Source: Exiguobacterium acetylicum
GTDB lineage: Bacteria; Bacillota; Bacilli; Exiguobacteriales; Exiguobacteriaceae
Assembly (NCBI RefSeq): GCF_022170825.1
Contig: NZ_CP081878.1
Coordinates: 770,001 to 834,000, forward strand
Reading direction: 5' to 3'
DNA length: 64,000 nt
Part shown: one piece after another, positions 6,637 through 17,328 of the stretch
Layout: every line of letters starts with the position of its first letter
How positions within the stretch are numbered: position 1 is the stretch's first letter
Notes under the pieces: model-generated
Database searches by the model: none
What the model was told of the DNA's origin: nothing
The model's input: the letters and a program-made list of their open reading frames with translations, nothing else
Translations under genes and position numbers: made by a program

Positions 6637-9600
6637 ATGAACCATATGCACATTGGGCGTGCCGGTAGCGGAAAAACGACACAGTTGATCGAGCGCGTCG
6701 TACAAGAACTCGAGCAACGACCACTCGGTGAGAAGATGTATTTTATCGTTCCCGATCAGATGTCATTTGAAATGGAGCGTCGGATTGCGACGGACGAACG
6801 GATTGCCGGTCTTGTTCGTCTTGAGGTCATGAGTTTACGTCGGTTTGCGTTTCATATTTTACGCGATTACGGAAATCAAGCCATTCCCTTTCTTGATGAG
6901 ACGGGAACGCAGTTGTTACTCCGACAGGTCGTCGAGGAATCAGAAGACGAACTGAAAATCTTTAAACGAACAAAAAATATGCCGGGATTTTTCCAAGGAC
7001 TCGATGAACTGATCGCATCATTTAAACGTTCGTTAATTGAACCAGATATGTTGCGTCAAGTAAGTGATCGCTCTCTCGAACGATCACCAAAATTGAACGA
7101 TCTCGCTTTGATTTATGAACGTTTCACGGATCGAATTATGAATAAAGCACTCCATGCAGACGACTACTACACGACGTTACTGACGCTACTTCCTAAAGCA
7201 CGACTGCATCAAGCGACGATCATCGTTGATGGATTTTACGAGTTTTCGCTTCAGGAACAGCAAGTATTGCTTGCCTTAATGCAACAAGTAAGTGAGATGC
7301 ACATCAGTTTTACGATGGACGCAACGGATCCGTATGCGAAGCAAACCTCTTTTGGCGTTTCTCAGCGGTGCTACATGCAATTGGTTGGTCAAATGCAAGA
7401 ACAATCGATTCCATACGAAGAAGTATTGTATGATCAGCCGGTCAAGTTCCGCTCTGACGGTCTACGGCATTTGGAGCAGGCATTGTTAAAGCCAGGATAT
7501 CCATCTGTCGATCACGACGTCGATGGCTTTCAAATGACAGCTGCGGTCAATCGTCAAGTCGAAGCAGAGGCAGCTGTTCGAAAGGCCATTCAACTCGTTC
7601 GGAAAAAAGGATATCGATTCCATGAAATGGCATTTGTCGTGCGGCATCTCGAGCCTTATGCGGATCATTTGGAACGAGCTTTTCAAATGTATGATATCCC
7701 GTATTTCTTAGATCAACGTGAGTCGATGGTACACCATCCGCTCGTTGATCTGATTCAATCTGCGTTAGACATCGTAACGTCAGGATACCGAGAGGAGACG
7801 GTATTTCGTTTGCTTAAAACGGAGCTATTATCAATTCCAGCAGAAGATGCTCGTCTAGCGCTCGATCGTTTCGAGACGTTCGTGCTTGAACGAGGAATTA
7901 AAGGATCGATGTGGCAACAACCATGGCAATTAAAGCGGCGCTTAGCAGAAGAAGTTCGCTTGACGGAAGAGGAACTCGCACAAGAAGAAGAGTTGAACCG
8001 GTTACGAACGTTCGTAGTCGATGTGATTGAACCATTGCACCGTCGATTAAAGCAGGCGAAGACGATGAGCGCCTATACGAAAGGTCTCTATCAATTCCTT
8101 GAAGAACAAAAAATTGCAGAACGTTTGATGGAGTGGCGTAAGCAAGCACTAGAGCAAGATCTGCTTCTTGCTGCTCGAGAGCATGATCAAGTATATGAAG
8201 CGATGCTTCACCTATTTGAACAGTTGGAAGCTGCTGCACCAGAGCATACGCTACCGACAGATCTGTTCGTTCAAATGGTCGAGACAGGACTTGAAAGCCT
8301 TCGTTTTGCGCTTGTTCCTCCATCGCTCGATCAAGTCATCGCGACAGACTATGTCCGCGGACGGCTCCAACGGGTGAAAGTCGTCTTTTTACTTGGCGCA
8401 AACGATGGATTGATTCCATTTGTTCAAGATCAATCGAAGTTACTGTCTGAAAATGATCATGACTTTTTACACGAACATGGCATTCCGGTTGGAAAAGCGT
8501 CCCTCGACGTGTTTGATGATGAGCTGTTTTATCTTTATCAAGGGATGATGGCTCCAAGCGAAGCATTGTATGTCAGTTATGCACTTGTCGACGAAGAAGG
8601 AAAGGCGCTTCAGCCTGCAGCCATCACGAAACAATTAAAGCGACAACTGTTGCTTGATCGTCCGATTAAGACACATTTTGCAGAGGCAGGCGAACATGCA
8701 CCGCAAGAACAACTCGATTTCGTGACGAGTCCAGATCGCGCGGCTGCAGCGACAGCAATCGAACTCCGCCGTCTTCAACGCCGTTATCCGATTCAGCCGA
8801 TTTGGTTCGAAGTATACAATACGCTTCTTGAGAACGGTCAGGGTCGTGAACGGATGGGACTATTCTCGAGTGCATTGTTCTATCAAAATCAAGCAGAAGC
8901 CTTACCAGAAGGGTTAGCGCATCGTTTATACGGTGATTCGCTACAAGCGAGTGTTTCACGTTTTGAAACGTATAATGCCTGCTCGTATAAGCATTTTGCG
9001 CGGTATGGTCTTCGTTTACGCGAGCGGAAGCTGTATAAATTCGAAGCACCGGACATCGGGAATTTGTTCCATGGTGCACTAAATGATCTTTCACTCAGCA
9101 TTAAGGCTTCTGGACGACAATGGCGAGAGCTCGACGGTGAGACGTGTGGAACACTTGCAAAGGAAGCTGTCGAGAAGGTGACACCGGAAATTCAGAACGC
9201 GATTTTAATGAGTTCGAGTCGGTTCGGATATATCAAGAAAAAATTGACGGATGTTGTGGAGCAAACAGCGAAAATGCTCGTTGAACAAGCAAAACGAACC
9301 GATTTTGAACCTGACTTATTCGAAATCAGTTTTGGTAATGCAACGTTCCCACCATTACGCTTTACGTTACCGGACGGAACGGAAATTGAATTCACAGGTC
9401 GGATCGACCGGATTGATCAGGCAACGATCGGTGATCAGTTATACGTTCGAATCATCGACTACAAGTCAAGTGCCCGAGGCCTGGACTTCGCGGAAATCTA
9501 TTATGGACTCGCCATTCAAATGTTGCTTTATTTGAAGACAGTCGTAGAACAGTCAGAATTACTTTATCAACAGCAGGCAAAACCAGCTGGTGCATTGTAT

Positions 9601-10068
9601 TTCCACGTCAAGAATCCGATGTTACGGGGCGATTTATCTGCTGACGAAGAAGAGCGCAATCGACTGTTACTCGAGTCCTATCAAATGCAAGGCGTCATCC
9701 TAGAGAATGACGAAGTACTACGAGCGATGGATCACATTGCGTACGACGAACGAAAAAAATCACCGCTCGTCAAAGTGACGTTTACGAAAAATGGACTCCA
9801 TAAGACACAAACGAAAGGTGTCGTCCAAGAGGAAGATTTATCGGCATTGATGAATCATGCGTGGGAAGCGCTAAAAGAGAGCAGTCAGGATATTTATGAC
9901 GGAGATATTGCGATCAATCCATTTGATTATCAGGAGCGGACACCATGTAGTTTTTGTGAGTATCGCTCAGTGTGTCAATTCGATGAATCACTCGGTAATC
10001 ACTATCGCCCATTAAAACCGATGTCTGAAAAAGAAGTACTGGAACGGCTGAAGGAGGAAGAAGAATGA
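6637..10068 (+). CDS. addB: ATP-dependent helicase/deoxyribonuclease subunit B
   Basis: Subunit of the AddAB helicase-nuclease that resects double-strand breaks up to a Chi site for RecA loading. 1143 aa, usual for AddB (about 1160). The N-terminal Walker A is GRAGSGKTTQ (about residues 6-15). The C-terminal nuclease domain includes IDYKSSARGLDFAEIYYGLAIQ. Four iron-sulfur cysteines are visible: one in YNACSYKHF (about 781) and three in CSFCEYRSVC (from about 1104). GAGGAGG precedes the ATG by 8 nt; a TTG at 6634 is less likely. It overlaps addA by 4 bases (ATGA). Confidence 0.96.
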   Translation: MNHMHIGRAGSGKTTQLIERVVQELEQRPLGEKMYFIVPDQMSFEMERRIATDERIAGLVRLEVMSLRRFAFHILRDYGNQAIPFLDETGTQLLLRQVVEESEDELKIFKRTKNMPGFFQGLDELIASFKRSLIEPDMLRQVSDRSLERSPKLNDLALIYERFTDRIMNKALHADDYYTTLLTLLPKARLHQATIIVDGFYEFSLQEQQVLLALMQQVSEMHISFTMDATDPYAKQTSFGVSQRCYMQLVGQMQEQSIPYEEVLYDQPVKFRSDGLRHLEQALLKPGYPSVDHDVDGFQMTAAVNRQVEAEAAVRKAIQLVRKKGYRFHEMAFVVRHLEPYADHLERAFQMYDIPYFLDQRESMVHHPLVDLIQSALDIVTSGYREETVFRLLKTELLSIPAEDARLALDRFETFVLERGIKGSMWQQPWQLKRRLAEEVRLTEEELAQEEELNRLRTFVVDVIEPLHRRLKQAKTMSAYTKGLYQFLEEQKIAERLMEWRKQALEQDLLLAAREHDQVYEAMLHLFEQLEAAAPEHTLPTDLFVQMVETGLESLRFALVPPSLDQVIATDYVRGRLQRVKVVFLLGANDGLIPFVQDQSKLLSENDHDFLHEHGIPVGKASLDVFDDELFYLYQGMMAPSEALYVSYALVDEEGKALQPAAITKQLKRQLLLDRPIKTHFAEAGEHAPQEQLDFVTSPDRAAAATAIELRRLQRRYPIQPIWFEVYNTLLENGQGRERMGLFSSALFYQNQAEALPEGLAHRLYGDSLQASVSRFETYNACSYKHFARYGLRLRERKLYKFEAPDIGNLFHGALNDLSLSIKASGRQWRELDGETCGTLAKEAVEKVTPEIQNAILMSSSRFGYIKKKLTDVVEQTAKMLVEQAKRTDFEPDLFEISFGNATFPPLRFTLPDGTEIEFTGRIDRIDQATIGDQLYVRIIDYKSSARGLDFAEIYYGLAIQMLLYLKTVVEQSELLYQQQAKPAGALYFHVKNPMLRGDLSADEEERNRLLLESYQMQGVILENDEVLRAMDHIAYDERKKSPLVKVTFTKNGLHKTQTKGVVQEEDLSALMNHAWEALKESSQDIYDGDIAINPFDYQERTPCSFCEYRSVCQFDESLGNHYRPLKPMSEKEVLERLKEEEE

Positions 10069-13000
10069 GTGTACGTTGGACGGAAGAACAACAACAAGCC
10101 ATTTCAGCAAGAGGTGGACATATCTTAGTCTCAGCGGCAGCAGGGTCAGGGAAGACAGCCGTCCTGGTCGAGCGACTGACGCAACGATTGATTGATCCTG
10201 AAGATGAGTTATCGGCAGACCGGATTCTTGTTGCTACCTTTACGAATGCAGCAGCACGTGAGATGAAGACGCGGGTCATCGAGGTCATGGACCAACGTAT
10301 CAAAGAGGCACCGGACGATTTGTATTTAAAAAAGCAACGTCAATTGATGAACCGGGCACAAATCACGACGATTCATTCGTTCTGTTTATCGATTCTACGC
10401 GAGAACTATTATCGAATTGGTCTGGATCCGGCGTTTCGAATTGCTGATGAATCCGAACTACTATTATTACAAGACGATGTCTTAGAAGCAGTCTTCGAGT
10501 CCTTTTATGCCTCTGAGGATCCAGGGTTCTATGATTTGATCGATAGTTATACGTCGGATCGGGATGATCAAGCGATGCTGTCACTGATTTCGAATCTCTA
10601 TCGCTTTTCTCGTTCCTTACCGGACCCGGAAGCCTTTTATGCACATTTAATCAGTCAGTACGATCAGCCGATTGACCCGGATGATTCTCCACTGATGCAG
10701 CGACTGGTCGAATTAGAATGGGAAAGCCTCTCGAATTTATTAGGGCGTTACCGAGAACTGGCGTTTGAGCTGGAGCAATCTGGCTACGCGGAAATGGGAA
10801 ACATGATGCGACAGGACATCGCTCCCTTTACTTTACTTGAGACGTCAGCACGTCAATGGTCAATGGTGGCGTTTGCTTTTCAAGCATTAGAATTTGGTCG
10901 CTGGAAGAGTCCGCGCGGAGATGAAGGAATTAAACCGTTTCAAACCGAGCGGACACGACTTGTAGCAGAGTTTAAGAAAATGAAAGAACTATTCGTTCAA
11001 AAAACAGGCGTCGATTATTTGGAGGACTTACGGTCTCAGCTCCGACATGTGGAAACGATCGTCACACTTGTCCGTCAATTCGCAAGCGATTATCTCGAAG
11101 CGAAACAACAACGTGGGATCGTCGATTTTTCGGATTTGGAACATTTTGCACTAGAGATTTTGACGGAAGAAGATCAACCGTCCGATGTGGCTAAGCTTCT
11201 CAAAGAACGATTCGTTGAGGTTCTCGTCGATGAATATCAAGATACGAACGAAGTCCAGGAACGGATCATTCAATTGGTCTCGAAAACAGATGAGGCGACA
11301 GGGAATTTATTCATGGTTGGTGATGTCAAACAATCGATTTATAAATTTCGTCATGCCGAACCGGGATTGTTCCTTGAGAAGTTCAAACGATTCCAGCAGA
11401 CCGACGTTGGAACACGCATTGATCTAACCAAAAACTTCCGAAGTCGTCTTGAGGTGCTGGATGGAACGAATCAAATCTTCCGCCAAGTCATGGATGAGAC
11501 GGTTGGCGAAATTGATTACGATGAAGCGGCACACCTTCGACTCGGGAATCTGAGTTATCTAGAATCGGAGCAAGTGGCGCCGGAGTTGTTATTGATTGAT
11601 CCGCTTGATAGTGAAAAGGAAGAGGTGGAAGCACGAGCGATTGCGACGCGAATTCTAGAACTCGTTGATTCAAAGCACCCACATCTCATCTATGATGCGA
11701 AAGCAAACCGATTCCGGACCTGTGAATATCGTGACATCGTCGTCTTGGCACGTTCTCGCGGCAAGCGCGTTCAGGCACTCGTTGAAGTACTCGAACAGTA
11801 TGAGATTCCTGTCTATGCGGATACGACGGGTGGATATTTCCAAGCGACGGAAATTCAAATCATGATGGCATTACTCAAAACAATCGATAATCCACTCCAA
11901 GACATCCCGTTCGCGAGTCTGCTCCGATCTCCGATTTTCGGTGTGGCAGATCGCGATCTAGGTCGGATTCGAGCTAAACAAAAAGAAGGCAGCTTTTACG
12001 AGGCTGCGTTAGCAATGGCGACAGAAGAGTCAGCGCTCGGTATCCGGATGGATGAAATCATCCGTCAAATCCAAGCATGGCGAACAGAAGCACGGGGAAG
12101 TGCACTTCCTGCCTTCATTCGGTCGCTCTTTGATCAAACTGGATATTTTGAATACGTCGGTTGCCTTGCCGGAGGGAGAAGTCGACAAGCGAACTTAAGT
12201 GCCCTGTACGAGCGAGCAAAGCAGTATGAGACGTCCGGTTATCGTGGACTGTATCGTTTTCTTCGTTTGATCAATCGATTGATTGAACGAGGAGAAGATT
12301 TTGCAGAGGCACGCTCACTCGGAGAAGATGAGGACGTCGTTCGAATCATGACAATCCACCAATCAAAAGGACTCGAGTTCCCAGTGACGATCGTCAGCCA
12401 ATTGACGAAGCAATTTAACAAACAGGATCAACTACAGGCGATTCAGTTGCATAAGACGTATGGTATTGCGCTGGATGCGATTGATCCGATTCGTCGTTTG
12501 CGATCTGGGACACTCCTAAAAGAAGTCATTCGCCGGGAAATGGATCGAGAGATGAAGGCTGAAGAGATGCGCGTCTTGTATGTGGCGATGACGCGAGCGA
12601 AGGAAAAATTAATTCTTGTCGGGACTGTCAAGGATCTAGAAGATCAAATGGCTAATTGGCAGATGACGCCGCCGGATGAAGTTTTGCTACCTGAAAATGA
12701 CCGACGCCAAGCGAAAAGTTATGCGGAATGGGTTGTTCCGGCAGTTTTACGCAGTAGCTTATTGCGCCCGGATGAGACGGATTGGTCCATTCGTGTGATG
12801 TCGTTAGAAGAATTAGCACCGTATCAAGAAATTTCAACACTTGTGGAGCAGCTTGAGCATGTCCAACAGCTTGAAAAAATTGATGTACCAGTCAATTCTC
12901 AAGTGAAGGAATTTGTCGAATCGGCATTTGCGTATCAGTATCCACACCTACTTGCGACGGAAACGGCAGCGAAGCAGACTGTTACGGAACTCAAGCGTGC

Positions 13001-13616
13001 GGAACAGCTCGAGCGTGCAGCGTTTGAAACGACATATCGCCAGACGACGTATTATCGAACGCCACAATTCCTCGGACCTGTTCTCAGTGGGGCGGAACGA
13101 GGAACGGTCTTACACTTAGCGATGCAATTGTATGAACCGGACGAAGCGATTGCGCAACAAATTGATCAATGGGAAGCGACTGAGCGGATTACACCAATCG
13201 AAGCGACGACGATGCGGGAAGCAACAGCGCAATTACAAGGATTCCTCGATTCAGAAATCGGGCAACTGTTCTGTGAACGATTGCGGACGAACCAAGTCTA
13301 TCGAGAGTTGCCGTTTACGTATAAAATCGAAGCGTCACGTTTTCGGAAAGACTGGACGGGACCGTCGGATGATGCCGTCATGCAGGGGATCGTCGATTGT
13401 TTGATTCAGGATGGAGAATCGTATATTCTACTAGACTATAAATCAGATCAAATCGTTACGACGGAAATTGGACAGACACCTGCTGACATGTTACGGGAAC
13501 GGTATGCGACTCAGTTGAATCTGTATCAAGAAGCATTAGAAGCGATTCTGCATATTCAAATTTCACGTAAAGTCATCTATGCGTTTGCTTTAAACGAAAC
13601 GATCGATTTATTTTGA
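10065..13616 (+). CDS. addA: ATP-dependent helicase/nuclease subunit A
   Basis: UvrD-type helicase plus RecB-family nuclease, 1183 aa. Visible: Walker A AAAGSGKTAVLVERL (about residues 24-38), motif II EVLVDEYQDTN, motif VI VLYVAMTRAKEKLILVG, and the C-terminal nuclease motif YILLDYKSDQI. It pairs with AddB to process broken DNA ends; the same complex protects or processes DNA taken up during transformation, relevant to comK/comE here. The start overlaps the addB stop, so the two are coupled. A strong terminator follows. Confidence 0.97.
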   Translation: MSVRWTEEQQQAISARGGHILVSAAAGSGKTAVLVERLTQRLIDPEDELSADRILVATFTNAAAREMKTRVIEVMDQRIKEAPDDLYLKKQRQLMNRAQITTIHSFCLSILRENYYRIGLDPAFRIADESELLLLQDDVLEAVFESFYASEDPGFYDLIDSYTSDRDDQAMLSLISNLYRFSRSLPDPEAFYAHLISQYDQPIDPDDSPLMQRLVELEWESLSNLLGRYRELAFELEQSGYAEMGNMMRQDIAPFTLLETSARQWSMVAFAFQALEFGRWKSPRGDEGIKPFQTERTRLVAEFKKMKELFVQKTGVDYLEDLRSQLRHVETIVTLVRQFASDYLEAKQQRGIVDFSDLEHFALEILTEEDQPSDVAKLLKERFVEVLVDEYQDTNEVQERIIQLVSKTDEATGNLFMVGDVKQSIYKFRHAEPGLFLEKFKRFQQTDVGTRIDLTKNFRSRLEVLDGTNQIFRQVMDETVGEIDYDEAAHLRLGNLSYLESEQVAPELLLIDPLDSEKEEVEARAIATRILELVDSKHPHLIYDAKANRFRTCEYRDIVVLARSRGKRVQALVEVLEQYEIPVYADTTGGYFQATEIQIMMALLKTIDNPLQDIPFASLLRSPIFGVADRDLGRIRAKQKEGSFYEAALAMATEESALGIRMDEIIRQIQAWRTEARGSALPAFIRSLFDQTGYFEYVGCLAGGRSRQANLSALYERAKQYETSGYRGLYRFLRLINRLIERGEDFAEARSLGEDEDVVRIMTIHQSKGLEFPVTIVSQLTKQFNKQDQLQAIQLHKTYGIALDAIDPIRRLRSGTLLKEVIRREMDREMKAEEMRVLYVAMTRAKEKLILVGTVKDLEDQMANWQMTPPDEVLLPENDRRQAKSYAEWVVPAVLRSSLLRPDETDWSIRVMSLEELAPYQEISTLVEQLEHVQQLEKIDVPVNSQVKEFVESAFAYQYPHLLATETAAKQTVTELKRAEQLERAAFETTYRQTTYYRTPQFLGPVLSGAERGTVLHLAMQLYEPDEAIAQQIDQWEATERITPIEATTMREATAQLQGFLDSEIGQLFCERLRTNQVYRELPFTYKIEASRFRKDWTGPSDDAVMQGIVDCLIQDGESYILLDYKSDQIVTTEIGQTPADMLRERYATQLNLYQEALEAILHIQISRKVIYAFALNETIDLF

Positions 13617-13637
13617 TTTATCATTGCTACTATCGAG

Positions 13638-13683
13638 ACCTCCTTCGTCTTCCTACTTAAGGTAGAGACGAAGGAGGTTTTAG
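13638..13683 (+). terminator. Terminator of addBA
   Basis: Perfect 13-bp stem ACCTCCTTCGTCT (13638-13650) / AGACGAAGGAGGT (13666-13678), then TTT. The tail is short, but stem strength is high. Confidence 0.8.
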
Positions 13684-13822
13684 TATAGGTCGAAAGAGGG
13701 ATGAGGAATAAGGAGGTAAAATCAGTTTATAGAGTGATTTCCGTTTCTTATTGTGAAGGAACTGTGTAAAATAAAGAAGATATGTCACTTTGATGGTGGA
13801 TAATTTTGGGAGGTTTTAATAG

Positions 13823-14200
13823 ATGGCACGCATTTTATTAGCGGAAGACGAAGATGTCTTACGAATGTTGGTACTCGATACACTAGAAGATGAAGGATAT
13901 ACGATTGATGAAGCGACTGACGGAGACGAGGCGTATCAAAAGATCATGAACGCAGAGTACGACCTCGTTTTGCTCGATTATATGATGCCTGGGATGACAG
14001 GAATTGAAGTCATCGAGAAAGTGCGACAACATCCGGATAAGCAACATTTGAAAATCATGATGCTGACGGCTAAGAGCCAACAATCAGATCGAGAACGGGC
14101 AGAAGAAATTGGTGCGAACTATTTCTTCTCAAAGCCATTTAGTCCTCTAGAACTGATTGATGTCGTGGGAGGAATACTGAGTGATCACCAAGTGGATTAA
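13823..14200 (+). CDS. Receiver-only response regulator
   Basis: 125-aa CheY-like domain with no output domain: acidic residues D9/E10, phospho-acceptor D52 (VLLDYMMPG), T in MLTAK, and K in FSKPFSPLEL. Such proteins act by protein contact or as phosphorelay intermediates. It overlaps the kinase gene by 20 bases, so the kinase is its probable partner. TTGGGAGG precedes the ATG. Not clearly CheY or Spo0F by sequence, and no chemotaxis genes are nearby. Confidence 0.9.
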   Translation: MARILLAEDEDVLRMLVLDTLEDEGYTIDEATDGDEAYQKIMNAEYDLVLLDYMMPGMTGIEVIEKVRQHPDKQHLKIMMLTAKSQQSDRERAEEIGANYFFSKPFSPLELIDVVGGILSDHQVD

Positions 14201-16724
14201 TCGAAAAATCGGACGCCAACTCATGGCATCCTTTTATGTCGTATTAGCTACATTGATGATTTCATCATTGATCGTCTACAACTATACCGATACGAAATTG
14301 CAGGCGACACGAGCGAAATTAGAAGATATTCGTGATCGAAGTGCACGTGCCGGTGCTTTATGGGAAGAATGGCAGGATGTCCAGTTCAACATGCGTGGAT
14401 ACGCCTTGATGGGAAATGGAGAATTGTACAATCAAGTCATGGCCCAACAAGACAAGATTGATCAACAGACAGAATGGTTCGAAAAAAATGCTATCTACGA
14501 TCAAGGAAAGGCATTCGCCCAGTCCTCGAGAGAATTGTATGAGTATTATTTCGATGCTATCTTGCCGCTGATTCAATCCTATGTCCAAGCGAAAGAGTCA
14601 GGAGACGTCACAGAATCCTTCTTAAAAGGAACAACGCTTGCTGATTTACCGCTCGGTCAGCAATTATTAGCTGAAGGTCAGATTCAGTTAGATGCTCAAG
14701 GAAATATTGATGTACTGTCAGAAATCAATAAAAGTGAGTTAGCGCTTGGTGGCTATCGTGAATTTTTAGAAGATTGGGCACAGCGGACGAGTGACCAGTT
14801 GGAGCGAGAAATCCGGACAACGCAGCTGATTTGGTTAGCGAACATCGTCGTTTTGCTTGCCGTCTTGATTTTCTTTATCTATCCGTTCATTCGCCGGATT
14901 ACGATGGAGTTGCTATCTCTCGTCAAAAATAGTCAACGACTTGCAAATGGTGAGGATGTTTCGAGCGTAAAGGTGCCAAATCGTAAAGATGAAATCGGTA
15001 TTCTCGCGTTATCCTTTAATCAAATGGCAAGTTCAATTTCTGAGAACAAACAACACTTATTAGCGAAAAATGAAGAATTACAGGCACAACAGGAAGAACT
15101 ACAGGCCCAGCAAGAAGAACTTCAAGCCCAGCAAGAAGAGCTCGAAGAAGCACTCGAGCTGACGATGCGCAATGAGCAACATCTCCAGTATCGTAATGAT
15201 TTGACGGAGACATTAGCGGCACGTGAATCGTTGACCGCCTATCCTGAAATCATCGAGAAGCTCGTTACGATCACGGATTCGGAGATCGGTGCATTAGTGT
15301 TCGTGGATGAAGAAGATAGTTATTCTGTCGTCACTTACGGGATGACGGATGAACTGGCAGAGCAGTTGCTCCAAAATGATGCGTCACTGCTAAAACGAGC
15401 CGAATCGCTTAAGACACCAGTTCATTCTTCTAAACAAGTCGCAAGCAATCATCCATTACCGTATCCGTACTATATGTACGAAACGGCTGTGCCGATTCTC
15501 GATCCAACGGCAGATGATATCATCGCGTACATCTACTTAGTTCGTTACCGCGATCAGTTCACGAACGAACAGATGCGTGATGTCATGTCCTTCTCCCGTC
15601 AATTATCGCTATCGCTTCTACGGATGCGATTGTTTGACGAGATGACGAAAGAAAAGGCGAAGACGGAGCGAATTCTCGATTCGATTCGAGAGGCCGTCAT
15701 CTATCTTGAACCGGGTAAAGAAGAGGTCTTCGTCAATCGACCATTATACGACTTATTCCCGGAATTACGCTTTGGTGTTCAAACTGAACAGGAGACATTG
15801 CAAACGTGCTTAGAAGTCATTCGATCCGTCGTCGATGAACCGGAAGTCTTCAGTCGATACGTTGATTCAGTTCTGCGTGGAGAATTACCGACGGATAGTT
15901 TACAGTTTTCGATTCGAAACGAAACGGTATTCATTCAATTTTATGTCGAGGTGATCCAGATCCATCACGTGCATAAAGGAACGATGCTCGTCATGCGTGA
16001 TGTGACGAAAGAGACGGAAATGGATCGCTTAAAATCAGAACTTGTTTCAACCGTATCGCATGAACTTCGGACACCACTCTCCTCGATTTACGGTTTTACA
16101 GAGCTCATGCTCAATCGAGATATCGAAGAGTCGCGCCAAGACCGATATTTACGAACGATTCATTCTGAGACGGAACGTCTTGCGAATCTCGTCAACGATT
16201 TCTTAGACGTTCAGCGCATGGAGTCAGGGACACAATCATATAAAAAAGCATCCGTGAACATCTATACGATTGCTGAAGAAACGACACAGTTTTATGCAGC
16301 TTCGACACAGGCCCATCAGATTACATTCCGTCACGAGGGAAATCAGTTACCTATCATTGAAGCAGATGAAGAAAAAATTAGACAGTTGCTCAATAATTTA
16401 TTGAATAATGCGGTGAAATATTCACCATCTGGCGGTGCGATCGATGTCGTACTGACGACATCACTTGATCAAGTCATTCTTCAAGTTCGAGATGAGGGAA
16501 TCGGGATTCCAGAACAATCGCTCAGTCGTCTTTTTGAAAAATTCTACCGCGTTGATAATTCGGATAGTCGGAAGATTGGTGGTACCGGTCTAGGTCTAGC
16601 CATCTGTAAGGAAATCGTCACCGGTCATGGTGGAGACATTCACGTGGAATCGGTCGTCAGGGAAGGTAGTCTCTTCACTGTCAAATTTCCACTTGTCCAG
16701 TCTACACATGTGACAATCTCCTGA
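14181..16724 (+). CDS. Multidomain sensor histidine kinase
   Basis: 847 aa. TM1 at about residues 15-34, a helical extracellular region of about 180 aa that resembles CHASE3-type sensors, TM2 at about 215-235, HAMP, a coiled coil made of ELQAQQE heptads (about 299-320), a GAF-like domain (about 340-480), a PAS-like segment (about 490-600), HisKA with H627 in STVSHELRTPLS, and HATPase with NNLLNNAVKYSP and GGTGLGLAICKEIV. The GTG start has GGGAGG 8 nt upstream and overlaps the receiver gene. Signal unknown. An early catch-all sensor for stress is possible, but I cannot name the ligand. Confidence 0.92.
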   Translation: MITKWINRKIGRQLMASFYVVLATLMISSLIVYNYTDTKLQATRAKLEDIRDRSARAGALWEEWQDVQFNMRGYALMGNGELYNQVMAQQDKIDQQTEWFEKNAIYDQGKAFAQSSRELYEYYFDAILPLIQSYVQAKESGDVTESFLKGTTLADLPLGQQLLAEGQIQLDAQGNIDVLSEINKSELALGGYREFLEDWAQRTSDQLEREIRTTQLIWLANIVVLLAVLIFFIYPFIRRITMELLSLVKNSQRLANGEDVSSVKVPNRKDEIGILALSFNQMASSISENKQHLLAKNEELQAQQEELQAQQEELQAQQEELEEALELTMRNEQHLQYRNDLTETLAARESLTAYPEIIEKLVTITDSEIGALVFVDEEDSYSVVTYGMTDELAEQLLQNDASLLKRAESLKTPVHSSKQVASNHPLPYPYYMYETAVPILDPTADDIIAYIYLVRYRDQFTNEQMRDVMSFSRQLSLSLLRMRLFDEMTKEKAKTERILDSIREAVIYLEPGKEEVFVNRPLYDLFPELRFGVQTEQETLQTCLEVIRSVVDEPEVFSRYVDSVLRGELPTDSLQFSIRNETVFIQFYVEVIQIHHVHKGTMLVMRDVTKETEMDRLKSELVSTVSHELRTPLSSIYGFTELMLNRDIEESRQDRYLRTIHSETERLANLVNDFLDVQRMESGTQSYKKASVNIYTIAEETTQFYAASTQAHQITFRHEGNQLPIIEADEEKIRQLLNNLLNNAVKYSPSGGAIDVVLTTSLDQVILQVRDEGIGIPEQSLSRLFEKFYRVDNSDSRKIGGTGLGLAICKEIVTGHGGDIHVESVVREGSLFTVKFPLVQSTHVTIS
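15075..15137 (+). repeat. Three tandem 21-bp repeats coding ELQAQQE
   Basis: Three consecutive in-frame copies of a 21-bp unit, with a partial fourth, code heptads of a coiled coil between the HAMP and GAF regions. Codons vary at third positions (tta, cta, ctt for Leu), so the repeat is old or under protein-level selection. Copy number could vary between strains by slippage. Confidence 0.85.
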
Positions 16725-16808
16725 AAAAACCATATATCAACAAAATAAGACTAGGTGTTCGTCCTAAAATCAGATACGATGAAATAGGAAAAGAAAGGAG
16801 GAAATGAA

Positions 16809-17189
16809 ATGCCAATCACAGCATTCGTTCACACACACGTCTTACTTTGGGTACTTTTATTGGTTACGTTCTTCGTCGCATTTTCAATGTACAAGAACAA
16901 CAAGAAAGCCGCAAAAGGCATTCATATGGCGTTCCGTCTTTTGCTTTTATTGACGTTCGCAACAGGTCTTTATCTGTACATCAAAATCATGGGGATGTCT
17001 GAAAATCCAGACCCACTCTACCATGCGAAGATCACACTCGGATTATTGTCGCTCATTTTCGGAGAGTTGACACTCGTTCGGCTTAAAAAAGGAAAAGCCT
17101 ATTCCGGTTTCGTCATCGGATTCATCGTGCTCGTCCTCGTTACCGTATTCCTCGGTTATTCACTCCCATACGGCATGAAATTCTTCTAA
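16809..17189 (+). CDS. YisL-family membrane protein (DUF1516)
   Basis: 126 aa with four predicted membrane helices (about residues 8-25, 40-60, 70-88, 98-120). It matches the B. subtilis YisL pattern, with histidines near the N-terminus, an ITLGLLSLIFGEL segment and a closing LVTVFLGYSLPYGMKFF. Function unknown for the family. AAAGGAGG lies 8 nt before the ATG, and a terminator follows, so it is monocistronic. Confidence 0.85.
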   Translation: MPITAFVHTHVLLWVLLLVTFFVAFSMYKNNKKAAKGIHMAFRLLLLLTFATGLYLYIKIMGMSENPDPLYHAKITLGLLSLIFGELTLVRLKKGKAYSGFVIGFIVLVLVTVFLGYSLPYGMKFF

Positions 17190-17203
17190 GTTCATGCGAA
17201 ATC

Positions 17204-17245
17204 AAAGAGTCCTTTTCGACCTCATAGGTGGAAAGGACTCTTTTT
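17204..17245 (+). terminator. Terminator of the yisL-like gene
   Basis: AAAGAGTCCTTT (17204-17215) / AAAGGACTCTTT (17232-17243), perfect 12 bp, T run. Confidence 0.9.
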
Positions 17246-17328
17246 GTCATGTCTGTTAGTAATTTTTGTTTACAAGTGGTTGTTATTTGGGAAAAGGGAT
17301 GTATTACACAGTAGAGAGGGGAACGCTT

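Noticed and set aside
15075-15137. Tandem repeat as CRISPR-like array
   Set aside because: Units are 21 bp with no spacers and are in frame inside a kinase gene.
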